Assembly: GCA_029202485.1 (NCBI GenBank)
Contig: CP119313.1
Span: forward strand, 2,852,001 to 2,916,000
Reading direction: 5' to 3'
Length of the DNA: 64,000 nucleotides
Origin: Candidatus Pedobacter colombiensis
GTDB taxonomy: Bacteria > Bacteroidota > Bacteroidia > Sphingobacteriales > Sphingobacteriaceae
The position numbers and the translations under genes were made by a program. Below are positions 41,208-49,212 of this stretch, in pieces. Each line of letters opens with the position of its first letter. Positions within the stretch are counted from its first letter, which is position 1. The notes beneath the pieces were generated by a model. That model was given only the letters and a program-made list of their open reading frames with translations, had not been told where the DNA came from and did not search any database.

Positions 41208-42473
41208 TTATCTATTCCAGTAATTGAGCTGATTGATGAGTCTTAAACGATTGATATTTGTTTGTCTAAATAAGTTTTGTGCCACCATATAGTTATTGAT
41301 TGCAATTACAAAATCAACAATTTTCACATCTCCGGTGTGCAACAATTTACGATCAACATCGATCAGACCACTGGTAATTTTGATTTGATCTTTAATCTGT
41401 TCATATAAACCATCTGTTGTCGTTATCTGTTGCTTCAGTAAATCTATTTGTTGCTTTTGCTGTGTACTGAAGTAATTGCGGTACATAGACCCTGTTTGCA
41501 ATTGTAAGTTAAGCTTATCATGCTGCATCTTTTTTTGATGCCCATCATAAAGCGGAACAGACACCGTAAAACCTACACTTGTTCCAAAATTTTTATAAGG
41601 CTGAAGAATAAAAGAAGAGTTATAGCCCCCATTTACATACAAACTTGTTTTTGGCTTATAGTTAAAATCCACAGCCTGCTTTTCATTCAAAGTTTTAAGA
41701 CTATCGATTTGGAAACGTTTGATAAAGAAATTCTTTTCTTGCAGCCCATCTCCATAAATAGCTATCGAAGGCTCCTTTAGCCTCACAGCAGTCGTATCAT
41801 GAATACCAGACAAATAATTTAAGGTAGCATAGTCATTTTTAAACTGAAGTTCGGCTTGCTTCCATTGCAACTGCTGTTGTTTTAGCGTAACCAGGAAAGT
41901 AAGATACTCTGTCTGCCTGTAAGTATTTGCGCGGGTAAGTTCTTTCAACAAAACTTCTTCTTTGACTAAAAGATCATAAACATCATGGTTAAAATCAACT
42001 TGCTGCTGACTGCCATAGGCTGTGATATACTGCTCCGTTATGGCTTTTTTCAAATCCAGTTCCGAAAGTTTTGAGGCATAATGAATGGAATCCCTTTGCA
42101 AAAGCACCTGCTGTAACTTATTATCTTTCGAACCTTTGCTAATCAGGTTATAATTTAAGCTTAGCAACGCATCAAGCGTTTGCCCATTGCTTAATGCCAC
42201 ATCATAGCCATATCCATTAATTATCGGTGCATATAAACCTGTAGAACTGGCCGCTATCTGAGGTAAATAGCCTGCTCTTAATCGTAAGCTATCGATTTTA
42301 TTCATCAGTAATTGATTTTTATAATCTTTACTGAGCGGACTTGATGCCAGCGCTTGATTAATGAAAAAATTCAAGTCTGCAGATTCCTTTACCGAGCGCT
42401 GCGCATGGCTTCTTAAAGTAAAAAAGCTCAGGCATAAAATAATTACGAATCTTCTTTTTCTAAAATGTTCCAT
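41208..42473 (-). CDS. TolC-family outer-membrane efflux channel
   Basis: 421 residues from the ATG at 42473, where the signal peptide MEHFRKRRFVIILCLSFFTL begins. The longer frame from 42518 only adds residues ahead of it. The sequence shows two long coiled-coil helical repeats with INQALASSPLSKDYKNQLL near the start and DVKIVDFVIAINNYMVAQN near the end. It forms the trimeric outer-membrane duct of the pump. It overlaps the PAP2 gene by 14 bp and lies 12 bp before the adaptor gene. Confidence 0.88.
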   Translation of the reverse strand: MEHFRKRRFVIILCLSFFTLRSHAQRSVKESADLNFFINQALASSPLSKDYKNQLLMNKIDSLRLRAGYLPQIAASSTGLYAPIINGYGYDVALSNGQTLDALLSLNYNLISKGSKDNKLQQVLLQRDSIHYASKLSELDLKKAITEQYITAYGSQQQVDFNHDVYDLLVKEEVLLKELTRANTYRQTEYLTFLVTLKQQQLQWKQAELQFKNDYATLNYLSGIHDTTAVRLKEPSIAIYGDGLQEKNFFIKRFQIDSLKTLNEKQAVDFNYKPKTSLYVNGGYNSSFILQPYKNFGTSVGFTVSVPLYDGHQKKMQHDKLNLQLQTGSMYRNYFSTQQKQQIDLLKQQITTTDGLYEQIKDQIKITSGLIDVDRKLLHTGDVKIVDFVIAINNYMVAQNLFRQTNINRLRLINQLNYWNR

Positions 42474-43275
42474 TAAAAGAGAGGCCAAAACTATGTTGTT
42501 GATATGAAGGTACAACATTATAATTCATTGCACGATTACCTGAAACCAATCTTTTTAATTTTGGATAAATAAAATACGCAACCTTGGTTGATAGGATACC
42601 AAATCCTGCGCCTGCTACAACATCACTCAACCAGTGCTTATTGTTATACATTCTAAGTGTCCCGGTAGCTGTTGCAACAGCATATCCCGCAATCCCATAC
42701 CAGGGCGATACATCTTTATATTCCTGATTTAAAAATTCTGCCGCAGCAAATGCATTAGCGGTATGCCCCGAAGGGAACGAATCAAAACCTGCCCCATTTG
42801 GTCTTTCCCTATGTGAGGCCCGCTTTACAATAGTCACCGAACCACCAGCAATTGCAGATGACAATATATATAAACCTGTAGCGTCCAATAAAGAATGTTG
42901 TCCCTTTACCCCTGCCAGATTTAATCCGTAAACTGCCGCTGCAGGTACAAACTGTAAATAATCATCAATATGCGCTGCAAATAAAGGATGATCCTCCTGC
43001 AATTCATTTTTAGTTGAATAATCCAGCCGCCTCACCACATTGTCTCCCGCCAGAGAGACTAAACCATAACCAATAAAAGATGCCGGAATGATAAACGCTG
43101 CAACCCCTGGTTTATATTCAGTAGCTGCAACATGATGATCCTTATATGTCCCTGTCGTTTGCAGTTTTAAAGTATCCTGCGTAGCCCCTTGTGCCATGCA
43201 AAAGCCCGGTAAGCAGAAACAAATAACTGCAATAAGTAATTTTCTGTACACCGTACAATAAGAAGAAGCACTCAT
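42460..43275 (-). CDS. PAP2-family phosphatase, secreted or membrane-associated
   Basis: 271 residues from the ATG at 43275 (MSASSYCTVYRKLL); an upstream in-frame ATG at 43311 is less likely. A signal peptide ending FCMAQ is present. The three phosphatase motifs are KRASHRERP, PSGH (in FDSFPSGHTANAFAA) and RMYNNKHWLSDVVAG. PAP2 enzymes remove phosphate from lipid phosphates such as phosphatidate, undecaprenyl pyrophosphate or lipid A. As first gene of the efflux operon, it may tune envelope lipid charge together with export. The substrate is inferred only. Confidence 0.88.
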   Translation of the reverse strand: MSASSYCTVYRKLLIAVICFCLPGFCMAQGATQDTLKLQTTGTYKDHHVAATEYKPGVAAFIIPASFIGYGLVSLAGDNVVRRLDYSTKNELQEDHPLFAAHIDDYLQFVPAAAVYGLNLAGVKGQHSLLDATGLYILSSAIAGGSVTIVKRASHRERPNGAGFDSFPSGHTANAFAAAEFLNQEYKDVSPWYGIAGYAVATATGTLRMYNNKHWLSDVVAGAGFGILSTKVAYFIYPKLKRLVSGNRAMNYNVVPSYQQHSFGLSFNGTF

Positions 43276-43326
43276 AACCTTGAAAAGTTTAAGGCCTAAA
43301 TTACTGCTCAATTATGAAGAAAATCT

Positions 43327-43369
43327 GAAGTAGAAATTAATTGCTCTACTTCAAAAATTCTACAGAATT
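43327..43369. promoter_or_regulatory. Putative response-regulator operator in the divergent PAP2/outer-membrane protein region
   Basis: GAAGTAGA (43327-43334) and TCTACTTC (43345-43352) are inverted copies. ACTTCAAA-N4-CTACAG at 43348-43365 has the same length and 14 identical bases as the sequence at 35912-35929 (read on the opposite strand), and TCTACAGAATT at 43359-43369 recurs at 35948-35958. Confidence 0.5.
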
Positions 43370-43380
43370 GGACCGTAATT

Positions 43381-45804
43381 ATGCAATTTAAATTAGCAAA
43401 TCTAATGACCAGACCCATAAGTTACTTCTGCCTTTTCTTTTTTTTATCCATTTCAACCACATTCGCTCAGTCTAAGGGAATAATTACCGGAAAAGTAATC
43501 GAACTCCCTTCAAAAAAGCCTTTTGAATTTGTAAACATCGTATTAAAGAGAAAAACAGACAGCACAGTTGTTATCCATGAAGTGACTAATGCCAAAGGAC
43601 AATTTAATTTAACGGCTGTACCTGATGGTAAATATTTCATACAGACTAGCTTTGTAGGATATGATGACTCCAGAACAGCTTTTTTTGATATAAATGCCCA
43701 ACATCCTAAGGCTAACTTTAACATTAATATGGATGGTGCAAAAAAAACATTAAATGAAGTACAAGTTATTTCTCAAAAAAACATCTTTACCAATTCCATC
43801 GATAGAAAAATATACCATGTAGATATGGACATCATGGCAAAATCAGGTTCTGCCAGTGAAGTGCTTCAAAATGTACCGTTAGTACAGGTTGATCTTGACG
43901 GAAATGTAAGTCTAAGAAATTCTGCTGTAACCATTTTGATCAATGGAAAAATCTCACCCTTAATGGGCAAAAATGCAGCCGCTGCACTCCAACAACTTCC
44001 TGCAAACAGCATAGAAAAAATAGAAGTCATTACTAACCCTTCTGCTAAGTATAAACCGGATGGAACCGGCGGCATCATCAACATCGTATTAAAAAAGAGC
44101 ACAAAACGTGGCTTAAATGGCAACATAACCGCCAATGGGGGAAACAATGATCGTTACAATGTCGGAACAACAATAAATTACAAGCCTGGTAAATTAAATG
44201 TGTTTGGCAGCTATAGCGTTAAGCAGGATGACAGGATAAGAACCACAACAAATGATAGAGTCCAAACGGATCCCAATACAGGTGCAACAAACTATTATAA
44301 CGACCGGATGATCGGAAAAACCCGTCCCTTTTCTAATATTGCTACATTAGGTTTTGATTACAATATCAACGATAAGAATAGTTTCGGCCTATCCGGAAAT
44401 TATTACTTAAGGAACATGCATAAGCATGATCTAACCGTTAAACAGGTTAGAAATGCGATAAGTGGGAATCAGGATTATGATAGAAAACGTGAAAACTTTG
44501 AGCAAGAGAAAGCAAGTGAAGCAACTCTTTATTATGAACACGCTTTTAAAGGTGAAGATCATAAACTTAGACTGGAATTTAACGTAACTCATTCGCCGGA
44601 AATTGAAGACAACCATTATACCAATACCTATAGGTTTCCGGTAATACCAGACCAGCTTGACAATACCATCATTAAACAAACTTCGGACAATAAGCACGTC
44701 AGCTTGAGTTATGAGTATCCCATTTCAGAACAAAGCAAAATAGAAGCTGGTTACGATGGCCAGTTCAACAAACAAGATCTGGACTTTTATGGTGCCGAAT
44801 TTGACAATAGAAGTCAGCAATTCGTTACCGACATCAACAAAACCAATCGCTTTATTTACTATGAAAATGTACATGCAATTTATGGCACCATATCCAAAGA
44901 AGCTAAGAAAATTGGGGTAATGATTGGCTTAAGAGGTGAATATTCTGACATCAACTCCAAGCTGATCACTAACAACACTGCCATACCCAACCATTACTTT
45001 AAAATCTACCCGACCCTACATTTTACCTATAAAATAAAGGACAATAAAGAAATGCAATTGAATTACAGCAGACGAGTTAGAAGACCAGAAGGAGACAATC
45101 TGAATCCCTTTGCCGAGTACGCTGATCCAACTAACATAAAAGTTGGAAACCCTTACTTGTTACCCGAAATTATTCATTCTGTAGAAATTGGGTACCAATG
45201 GCGAAAAAATGGGATAAGTATCATGCCCGGAATTTATTACCGATACACTTATAATAGGTTTACATCAGTTACCACACCTTTAAATGACTCAGTATTGGTT
45301 ACCCGGCAACAAAACCTGGCCAACGACCAGGCCATAGGTGCAGATGTCGTTTTTTCTGGAAATTTCAACGATAAACTAAACCTCAACTTTACGCCAAACA
45401 TCTTTTACAACCAGATAGACGCCTCCAATTTGGGCTATAGTAACAAAAAATCTACGATCGCATGGGCTGCTAATCTAAATGCAACTTATGCCATCACAAA
45501 AGGAACATCCTTGCAGATAAATTCGAATTATAAATCAACCAGATTAACCCCACAAGGTAAATACCTTCCAAGCTTTGTGATGAACTGTGGTGCCAAACAG
45601 GATCTCTTAGGTAAAAAAGGTGCTATATATTTTACAGTTTCTGACCTGTTTAAATCCCAGAGACAGGAAATAAATCTACAAGGGCCGCTTTTAACTCAGC
45701 ATGTTTTAACAAAAAGCAATTCAAGAATTATTTATTTGGGTCTCAGCTACAATTTTGGTGTAGTAAAGAAAAAGAAAGACATGCAGTTTGACAATAGTTT
45801 ATAA
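43381..45804 (+). CDS. Outer-membrane beta-barrel protein of the TonB-receptor-like OMP_b-brl_3 type
   Basis: 807 residues. A signal peptide (ending TTFAQ; an alternative start is the ATG at 43405) is followed by a carboxypeptidase-regulatory-like domain (about 34-115, GIITGKVIELPSKKPFEFVNI), a plug (about 125-235, LQNVPLVQVDLDGNVSLRN and INIVLKKS) and a large beta-barrel ending in a GLSYNF-type strand. The family is common in Bacteroidota and its ligands are mostly unknown. It is divergent from the PAP2-efflux operon and shares a promoter region with it, so the two may be regulated together. Confidence 0.85.
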   Translation: MQFKLANLMTRPISYFCLFFFLSISTTFAQSKGIITGKVIELPSKKPFEFVNIVLKRKTDSTVVIHEVTNAKGQFNLTAVPDGKYFIQTSFVGYDDSRTAFFDINAQHPKANFNINMDGAKKTLNEVQVISQKNIFTNSIDRKIYHVDMDIMAKSGSASEVLQNVPLVQVDLDGNVSLRNSAVTILINGKISPLMGKNAAAALQQLPANSIEKIEVITNPSAKYKPDGTGGIINIVLKKSTKRGLNGNITANGGNNDRYNVGTTINYKPGKLNVFGSYSVKQDDRIRTTTNDRVQTDPNTGATNYYNDRMIGKTRPFSNIATLGFDYNINDKNSFGLSGNYYLRNMHKHDLTVKQVRNAISGNQDYDRKRENFEQEKASEATLYYEHAFKGEDHKLRLEFNVTHSPEIEDNHYTNTYRFPVIPDQLDNTIIKQTSDNKHVSLSYEYPISEQSKIEAGYDGQFNKQDLDFYGAEFDNRSQQFVTDINKTNRFIYYENVHAIYGTISKEAKKIGVMIGLRGEYSDINSKLITNNTAIPNHYFKIYPTLHFTYKIKDNKEMQLNYSRRVRRPEGDNLNPFAEYADPTNIKVGNPYLLPEIIHSVEIGYQWRKNGISIMPGIYYRYTYNRFTSVTTPLNDSVLVTRQQNLANDQAIGADVVFSGNFNDKLNLNFTPNIFYNQIDASNLGYSNKKSTIAWAANLNATYAITKGTSLQINSNYKSTRLTPQGKYLPSFVMNCGAKQDLLGKKGAIYFTVSDLFKSQRQEINLQGPLLTQHVLTKSNSRIIYLGLSYNFGVVKKKKDMQFDNSL

Positions 45805-45823
45805 TATCTTCTTCGGCTTATCT

Positions 45824-45831
45824 TATATTTG
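45824..45831 (+). promoter_or_regulatory. -7 promoter box of the enoyl-CoA hydratase gene
   Basis: TATATTTG matches TAnnTTTG, 22 bp before the ATG at 45854. It is the only obvious promoter before the co-directional run from 45854 to 51384. Confidence 0.5.
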
Positions 45832-45853
45832 GTCAACTTAACTAAATATTTGT

Positions 45854-46633
45854 ATGACTGAACCATTGGTTTTATACTCGCTAAGTCAGCGTATAGCTAC
45901 CATATCTATTAACCGTCCGGAAAAGCGCAATGCGCTAAATCCCGCTCTGGTTGCTCAACTAACTGCAGCTTTTGTAAGGGCTTCGGCAGATGATGAAGTA
46001 AAGGTTGTTATTTTAAAAGCCAATGGTAGTACATTTAGTGCAGGTGCCGATTTGGCTTACCTACAGCAGCTCCAGCAAAACACCTATGAAGAAAACCTTG
46101 CTGATTCCGAAAACCTGAAGAATTTATTTACCACAATTTATTATCTCCCAAAAGTAGTCATAGCACAAGTTGAAGGGCACGCTATTGCCGGGGGCTGTGG
46201 TCTGGCAACTGTTTGCGATATTATATTTGCTGTGCCTGAGGCTAATTTTGGATATACAGAGGTAAAATTAGGTTTTGTACCCGCCATTGTTTCCTGCTTT
46301 TTACTACGAAAAACAAGTGAAACCATTGCCAAAAAAATATTATTCACCGGTGCGCTATTCTCCGCACAAGAGGCTTTAGACTATGGTCTGATCACTTTTG
46401 TAACAAACAAAGCAGATATCAGTCTTAATGTAAATAATTTTGCATTAAGTTTGTGTAATGAAGCTTCTACCAATTCGTTAATGGTTACAAAGCAGCTCAT
46501 CGGACAAACCACCAATCCCGAACTGGATAAAAGCTTGTCGGAGGCTGTGCGGATCAATGCCCGGGTGAGGGAAAGTGAAGATTTCAGAAAAGGAATTGCT
46601 GCCTTTATCAGCAAAGAGAAAATTAACTGGTAA
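45854..46633 (+). CDS. Enoyl-CoA hydratase/isomerase-family protein
   Basis: 259 residues of the crotonase fold. The oxyanion-hole residues lie in FSAGADLAYLQ and GHAIAGGCGLA, and the catalytic glutamate region reads FGYTEVKLGFVPAIV. Homologues with this EGHAIAGGCGLA pattern include methylglutaconyl-CoA hydratases of leucine breakdown, but the neighbours do not support a specific pathway. It adds water across an enoyl-CoA double bond or isomerises it. It is first in a run of four genes with gaps of 19, 12 and 4 bp. Confidence 0.88.
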   Translation: MTEPLVLYSLSQRIATISINRPEKRNALNPALVAQLTAAFVRASADDEVKVVILKANGSTFSAGADLAYLQQLQQNTYEENLADSENLKNLFTTIYYLPKVVIAQVEGHAIAGGCGLATVCDIIFAVPEANFGYTEVKLGFVPAIVSCFLLRKTSETIAKKILFTGALFSAQEALDYGLITFVTNKADISLNVNNFALSLCNEASTNSLMVTKQLIGQTTNPELDKSLSEAVRINARVRESEDFRKGIAAFISKEKINW

Positions 46634-46652
46634 ACTAAATTATTATTAAAAA

Positions 46653-47330
46653 ATGTTTAAATCTATCAAAACAGGAGTTCTTGTAATTATTTTAATAGGA
46701 ACAGCAATCGTCGCTAAAGCTCAAAAAGTTATAGATGCCGGAACCATTACTTACGGTGTAGAATATGTACTAACCGATGACCAGAAGAAACAAGTTGATC
46801 CTTCGGTATTGCCTTCAGAAAGCAAAGTAGAGTTTAATGGCAATATATCTAAAGTACAAATGGATTTAGGTATGGCTATGCTAAAAGTGCTTACTGATGG
46901 TGCCGCCAGTAATGCCTTGGTACTTGTTGATATCCCAATGATGCAAAAACAGTATGCAGCAAAAATGTCTAAAGAAGAAATAGAAAAGCAAAGAGGCTCC
47001 TTAAAATACAGTGATTTTAAAGCTACCGGCGAAAAACAAAATATTGCCGGCTTTAATGCAGAAAAATATACCTACAAAGACAATAATGGTGCTGATTATG
47101 AACTGTGGGCTACTACAGAACTTAAACTACCTTTAGGTGCTAACCCTCCGGGCTTTGCAGACCTAAATGGTACACCAATCAAATTCACAAATACTCAGGA
47201 TGGTTTTAAAACTTTGTTGACCTTAAAAAGTGTAAAAGAAGGAAAAATAGGCCCCTTTTCTCTGGATGTTCCTAAAGGATATGAAATAAAAACCATGGAT
47301 GAATTAAAAGCAATGAGAGGTGGCCGATAA
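46653..47330 (+). CDS. Secreted DUF4412-like protein
   Basis: 225 residues. The signal peptide (MFKSIKTGVLVIILIGTAIV, ending AKAQ) precedes a beta-rich domain with GTITYGVEYVL, SKVEFNGNISKVQMDL, and YTYKDNNGADYELWATTEL. The pattern, with an early GTITY strand and a late LKSVKEG/DVPKGYE segment, is that of DUF4412/GLPGLI-like periplasmic proteins, whose role is unknown. It lies inside the hydratase-to-peptidase gene run. Confidence 0.72.
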   Translation: MFKSIKTGVLVIILIGTAIVAKAQKVIDAGTITYGVEYVLTDDQKKQVDPSVLPSESKVEFNGNISKVQMDLGMAMLKVLTDGAASNALVLVDIPMMQKQYAAKMSKEEIEKQRGSLKYSDFKATGEKQNIAGFNAEKYTYKDNNGADYELWATTELKLPLGANPPGFADLNGTPIKFTNTQDGFKTLLTLKSVKEGKIGPFSLDVPKGYEIKTMDELKAMRGGR

Positions 47331-47342
47331 CTCAGTCGTAAA

Positions 47343-49208
47343 ATGTTAAAAAGCCTGCTCTTTTTTATCCGCTTCTTCTTATTCTGGCTGCTGTTCTTTT
47401 TTATTGACCGCCTGATATTTATATTCATCTATCATCAAAAACTTGCTGCTGTTTCATTTAAAGAAACAGCAGCAACATTTTATTACGCCTTACCCTTAGA
47501 TTTATCCATGACGGCTTACATTGCCGTCATTCCACTTTTAAGCTATATTTATTGGCTGTTAAATGGGCGTAAAACAGTAAAACTAAAATGGCTATCAGTT
47601 TACAATACCATCCTCATCCTAATATGTAGCATCCTTTCTGTTGTTAATTTTAACATTTATAGAGAATGGGGCAGCAAAGTAAATGCTAAAGCACTTGGTT
47701 TTGCATTTTCATCCCCCAAAGAGGCCATGGCGTCAAGCGCGTCCTCTCCTCTAGGCTTATCCATTTCTTTATTGGTTCTGCTGGCTGTCTTAGGGCTTTT
47801 TCTTCAGCGTTTTGTGGTATCCAGAAAGCTAACCTTTACAACAAGTCCAATTTGGACCAAAATATTGCTTTGTATCGCTTTAACAGGAGCTAACTTTTTA
47901 TTGATTAGAGGTGGAATTGGTGTATCGCCGATCACCCAAAGCAAGTCCTATTTTTCGAAAGAGCAGATATTAAATATTGCAGCCGTAAACACAGAGTGGA
48001 ACCTCATATCCAGTCTACTGTCTGCAAAAATGTCAAGAACCAATCCTTACCTGTACTTGGGCAGCAAACAGGCAGATGAGAATATAAAAGCATTGTATAG
48101 TACGTTAAAGGATACCACCATTAATATACTAAATACCAAACGTCCAAATGTAGTACTGGTTATTATTGAAAGCTTTACTGCCGACCTGACCAAGACTTTA
48201 GGCAATGAAGAAGGCATTACCCCTCATTTTGATACGCTGATTAATAAGGGCGTACTTTTTACCCAGATTTACTCCTCTGGAAGTCGTACCGACAAAGGCT
48301 TAATCGCTACACTTGCCGGTTTTCCTACCCTCGCAAGTGGAAGCATTGTAAGATGGCCTGAGAAAATGCAAAAACTACCAGGTATCTCACAATCCTTATT
48401 TAAAAATGGCTACAGTACTTCTTTTTATTATGGTGGAGAGTCCGAATTTGACAATTATAAAGCCTTTATTTTAAGTCATGATTACCACAAACTGATTGAT
48501 ATAAACAATTTTGAAAGCATTGGCATGAGATCCAGATGGGGAAAATTTGATGAAGTGGTATTTCAAAAACAGCTAAGCGACCTGAACAAGGAAAAACAAC
48601 CCTTCTTTTCTACTACACTTACTTTAACCAATCACGAACCATTCGACTTACCTGGGACTTCAAAATTTGGCAAAGCCGATAATATAGCCAACTTTAAAAG
48701 CACAGCTTATTATACAGATTCCTGCATCAATGCTTTTTTAACTGACGCTAAAAAACAGCCATGGTATAAAAATACACTATTTGTATTTGTAGCCGATCAT
48801 GGACACATGCTACCTAAAAACATACACGACATTTCGACTCCCCAACGCTACCACATCCCCCTGTTATTTTATGGAGATGTAATTAAAGATGAATTTAAGG
48901 GCCGCAAACTGAACAATATTGGTAGTCAGACCGATATTGCCGCTACCCTACTTGCCCAGCTAGATATCGCTGCAAAGCAATTTGAATGGAGTAAAAACCT
49001 ATTGAATCCCTACAGCAAACCTTTTGCTTTTTTCAGCTGGGACAATGGAATGGGCTTTATTGATAACCAACAATGTGTTACATTTGATAATATAGGTAAA
49101 ATGATCTTGTACAACAGCAATGAAAAAGATATTGCGCAAACCTCAAAAACACTTGATCATGCGAAAGCATATCTGCAAAATGTATATCGTCAATTTATAG
49201 AACTTTAA
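47343..49208 (+). CDS. LTA-synthase-like membrane sulfatase/phosphotransferase
   Basis: 621 residues. Five N-terminal membrane helices (about 4-30, 50-75, 90-115, 135-158, 175-195) carry a periplasmic catalytic domain (about 260-600) of the alkaline phosphatase superfamily. Likely metal-site residues are the Glu in VVLVIIESF, the nucleophilic Thr in GSRTDKG and the Asp-His pair in VADHGH. In Gram-negatives such enzymes transfer phosphoglycerol or phosphoethanolamine to glycans or lipids. It is probably an envelope-modifying enzyme, and the acceptor is unknown. Confidence 0.88.
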   Translation: MLKSLLFFIRFFLFWLLFFFIDRLIFIFIYHQKLAAVSFKETAATFYYALPLDLSMTAYIAVIPLLSYIYWLLNGRKTVKLKWLSVYNTILILICSILSVVNFNIYREWGSKVNAKALGFAFSSPKEAMASSASSPLGLSISLLVLLAVLGLFLQRFVVSRKLTFTTSPIWTKILLCIALTGANFLLIRGGIGVSPITQSKSYFSKEQILNIAAVNTEWNLISSLLSAKMSRTNPYLYLGSKQADENIKALYSTLKDTTINILNTKRPNVVLVIIESFTADLTKTLGNEEGITPHFDTLINKGVLFTQIYSSGSRTDKGLIATLAGFPTLASGSIVRWPEKMQKLPGISQSLFKNGYSTSFYYGGESEFDNYKAFILSHDYHKLIDINNFESIGMRSRWGKFDEVVFQKQLSDLNKEKQPFFSTTLTLTNHEPFDLPGTSKFGKADNIANFKSTAYYTDSCINAFLTDAKKQPWYKNTLFVFVADHGHMLPKNIHDISTPQRYHIPLLFYGDVIKDEFKGRKLNNIGSQTDIAATLLAQLDIAAKQFEWSKNLLNPYSKPFAFFSWDNGMGFIDNQQCVTFDNIGKMILYNSNEKDIAQTSKTLDHAKAYLQNVYRQFIEL

Positions 49209-49212
49209 TAAA

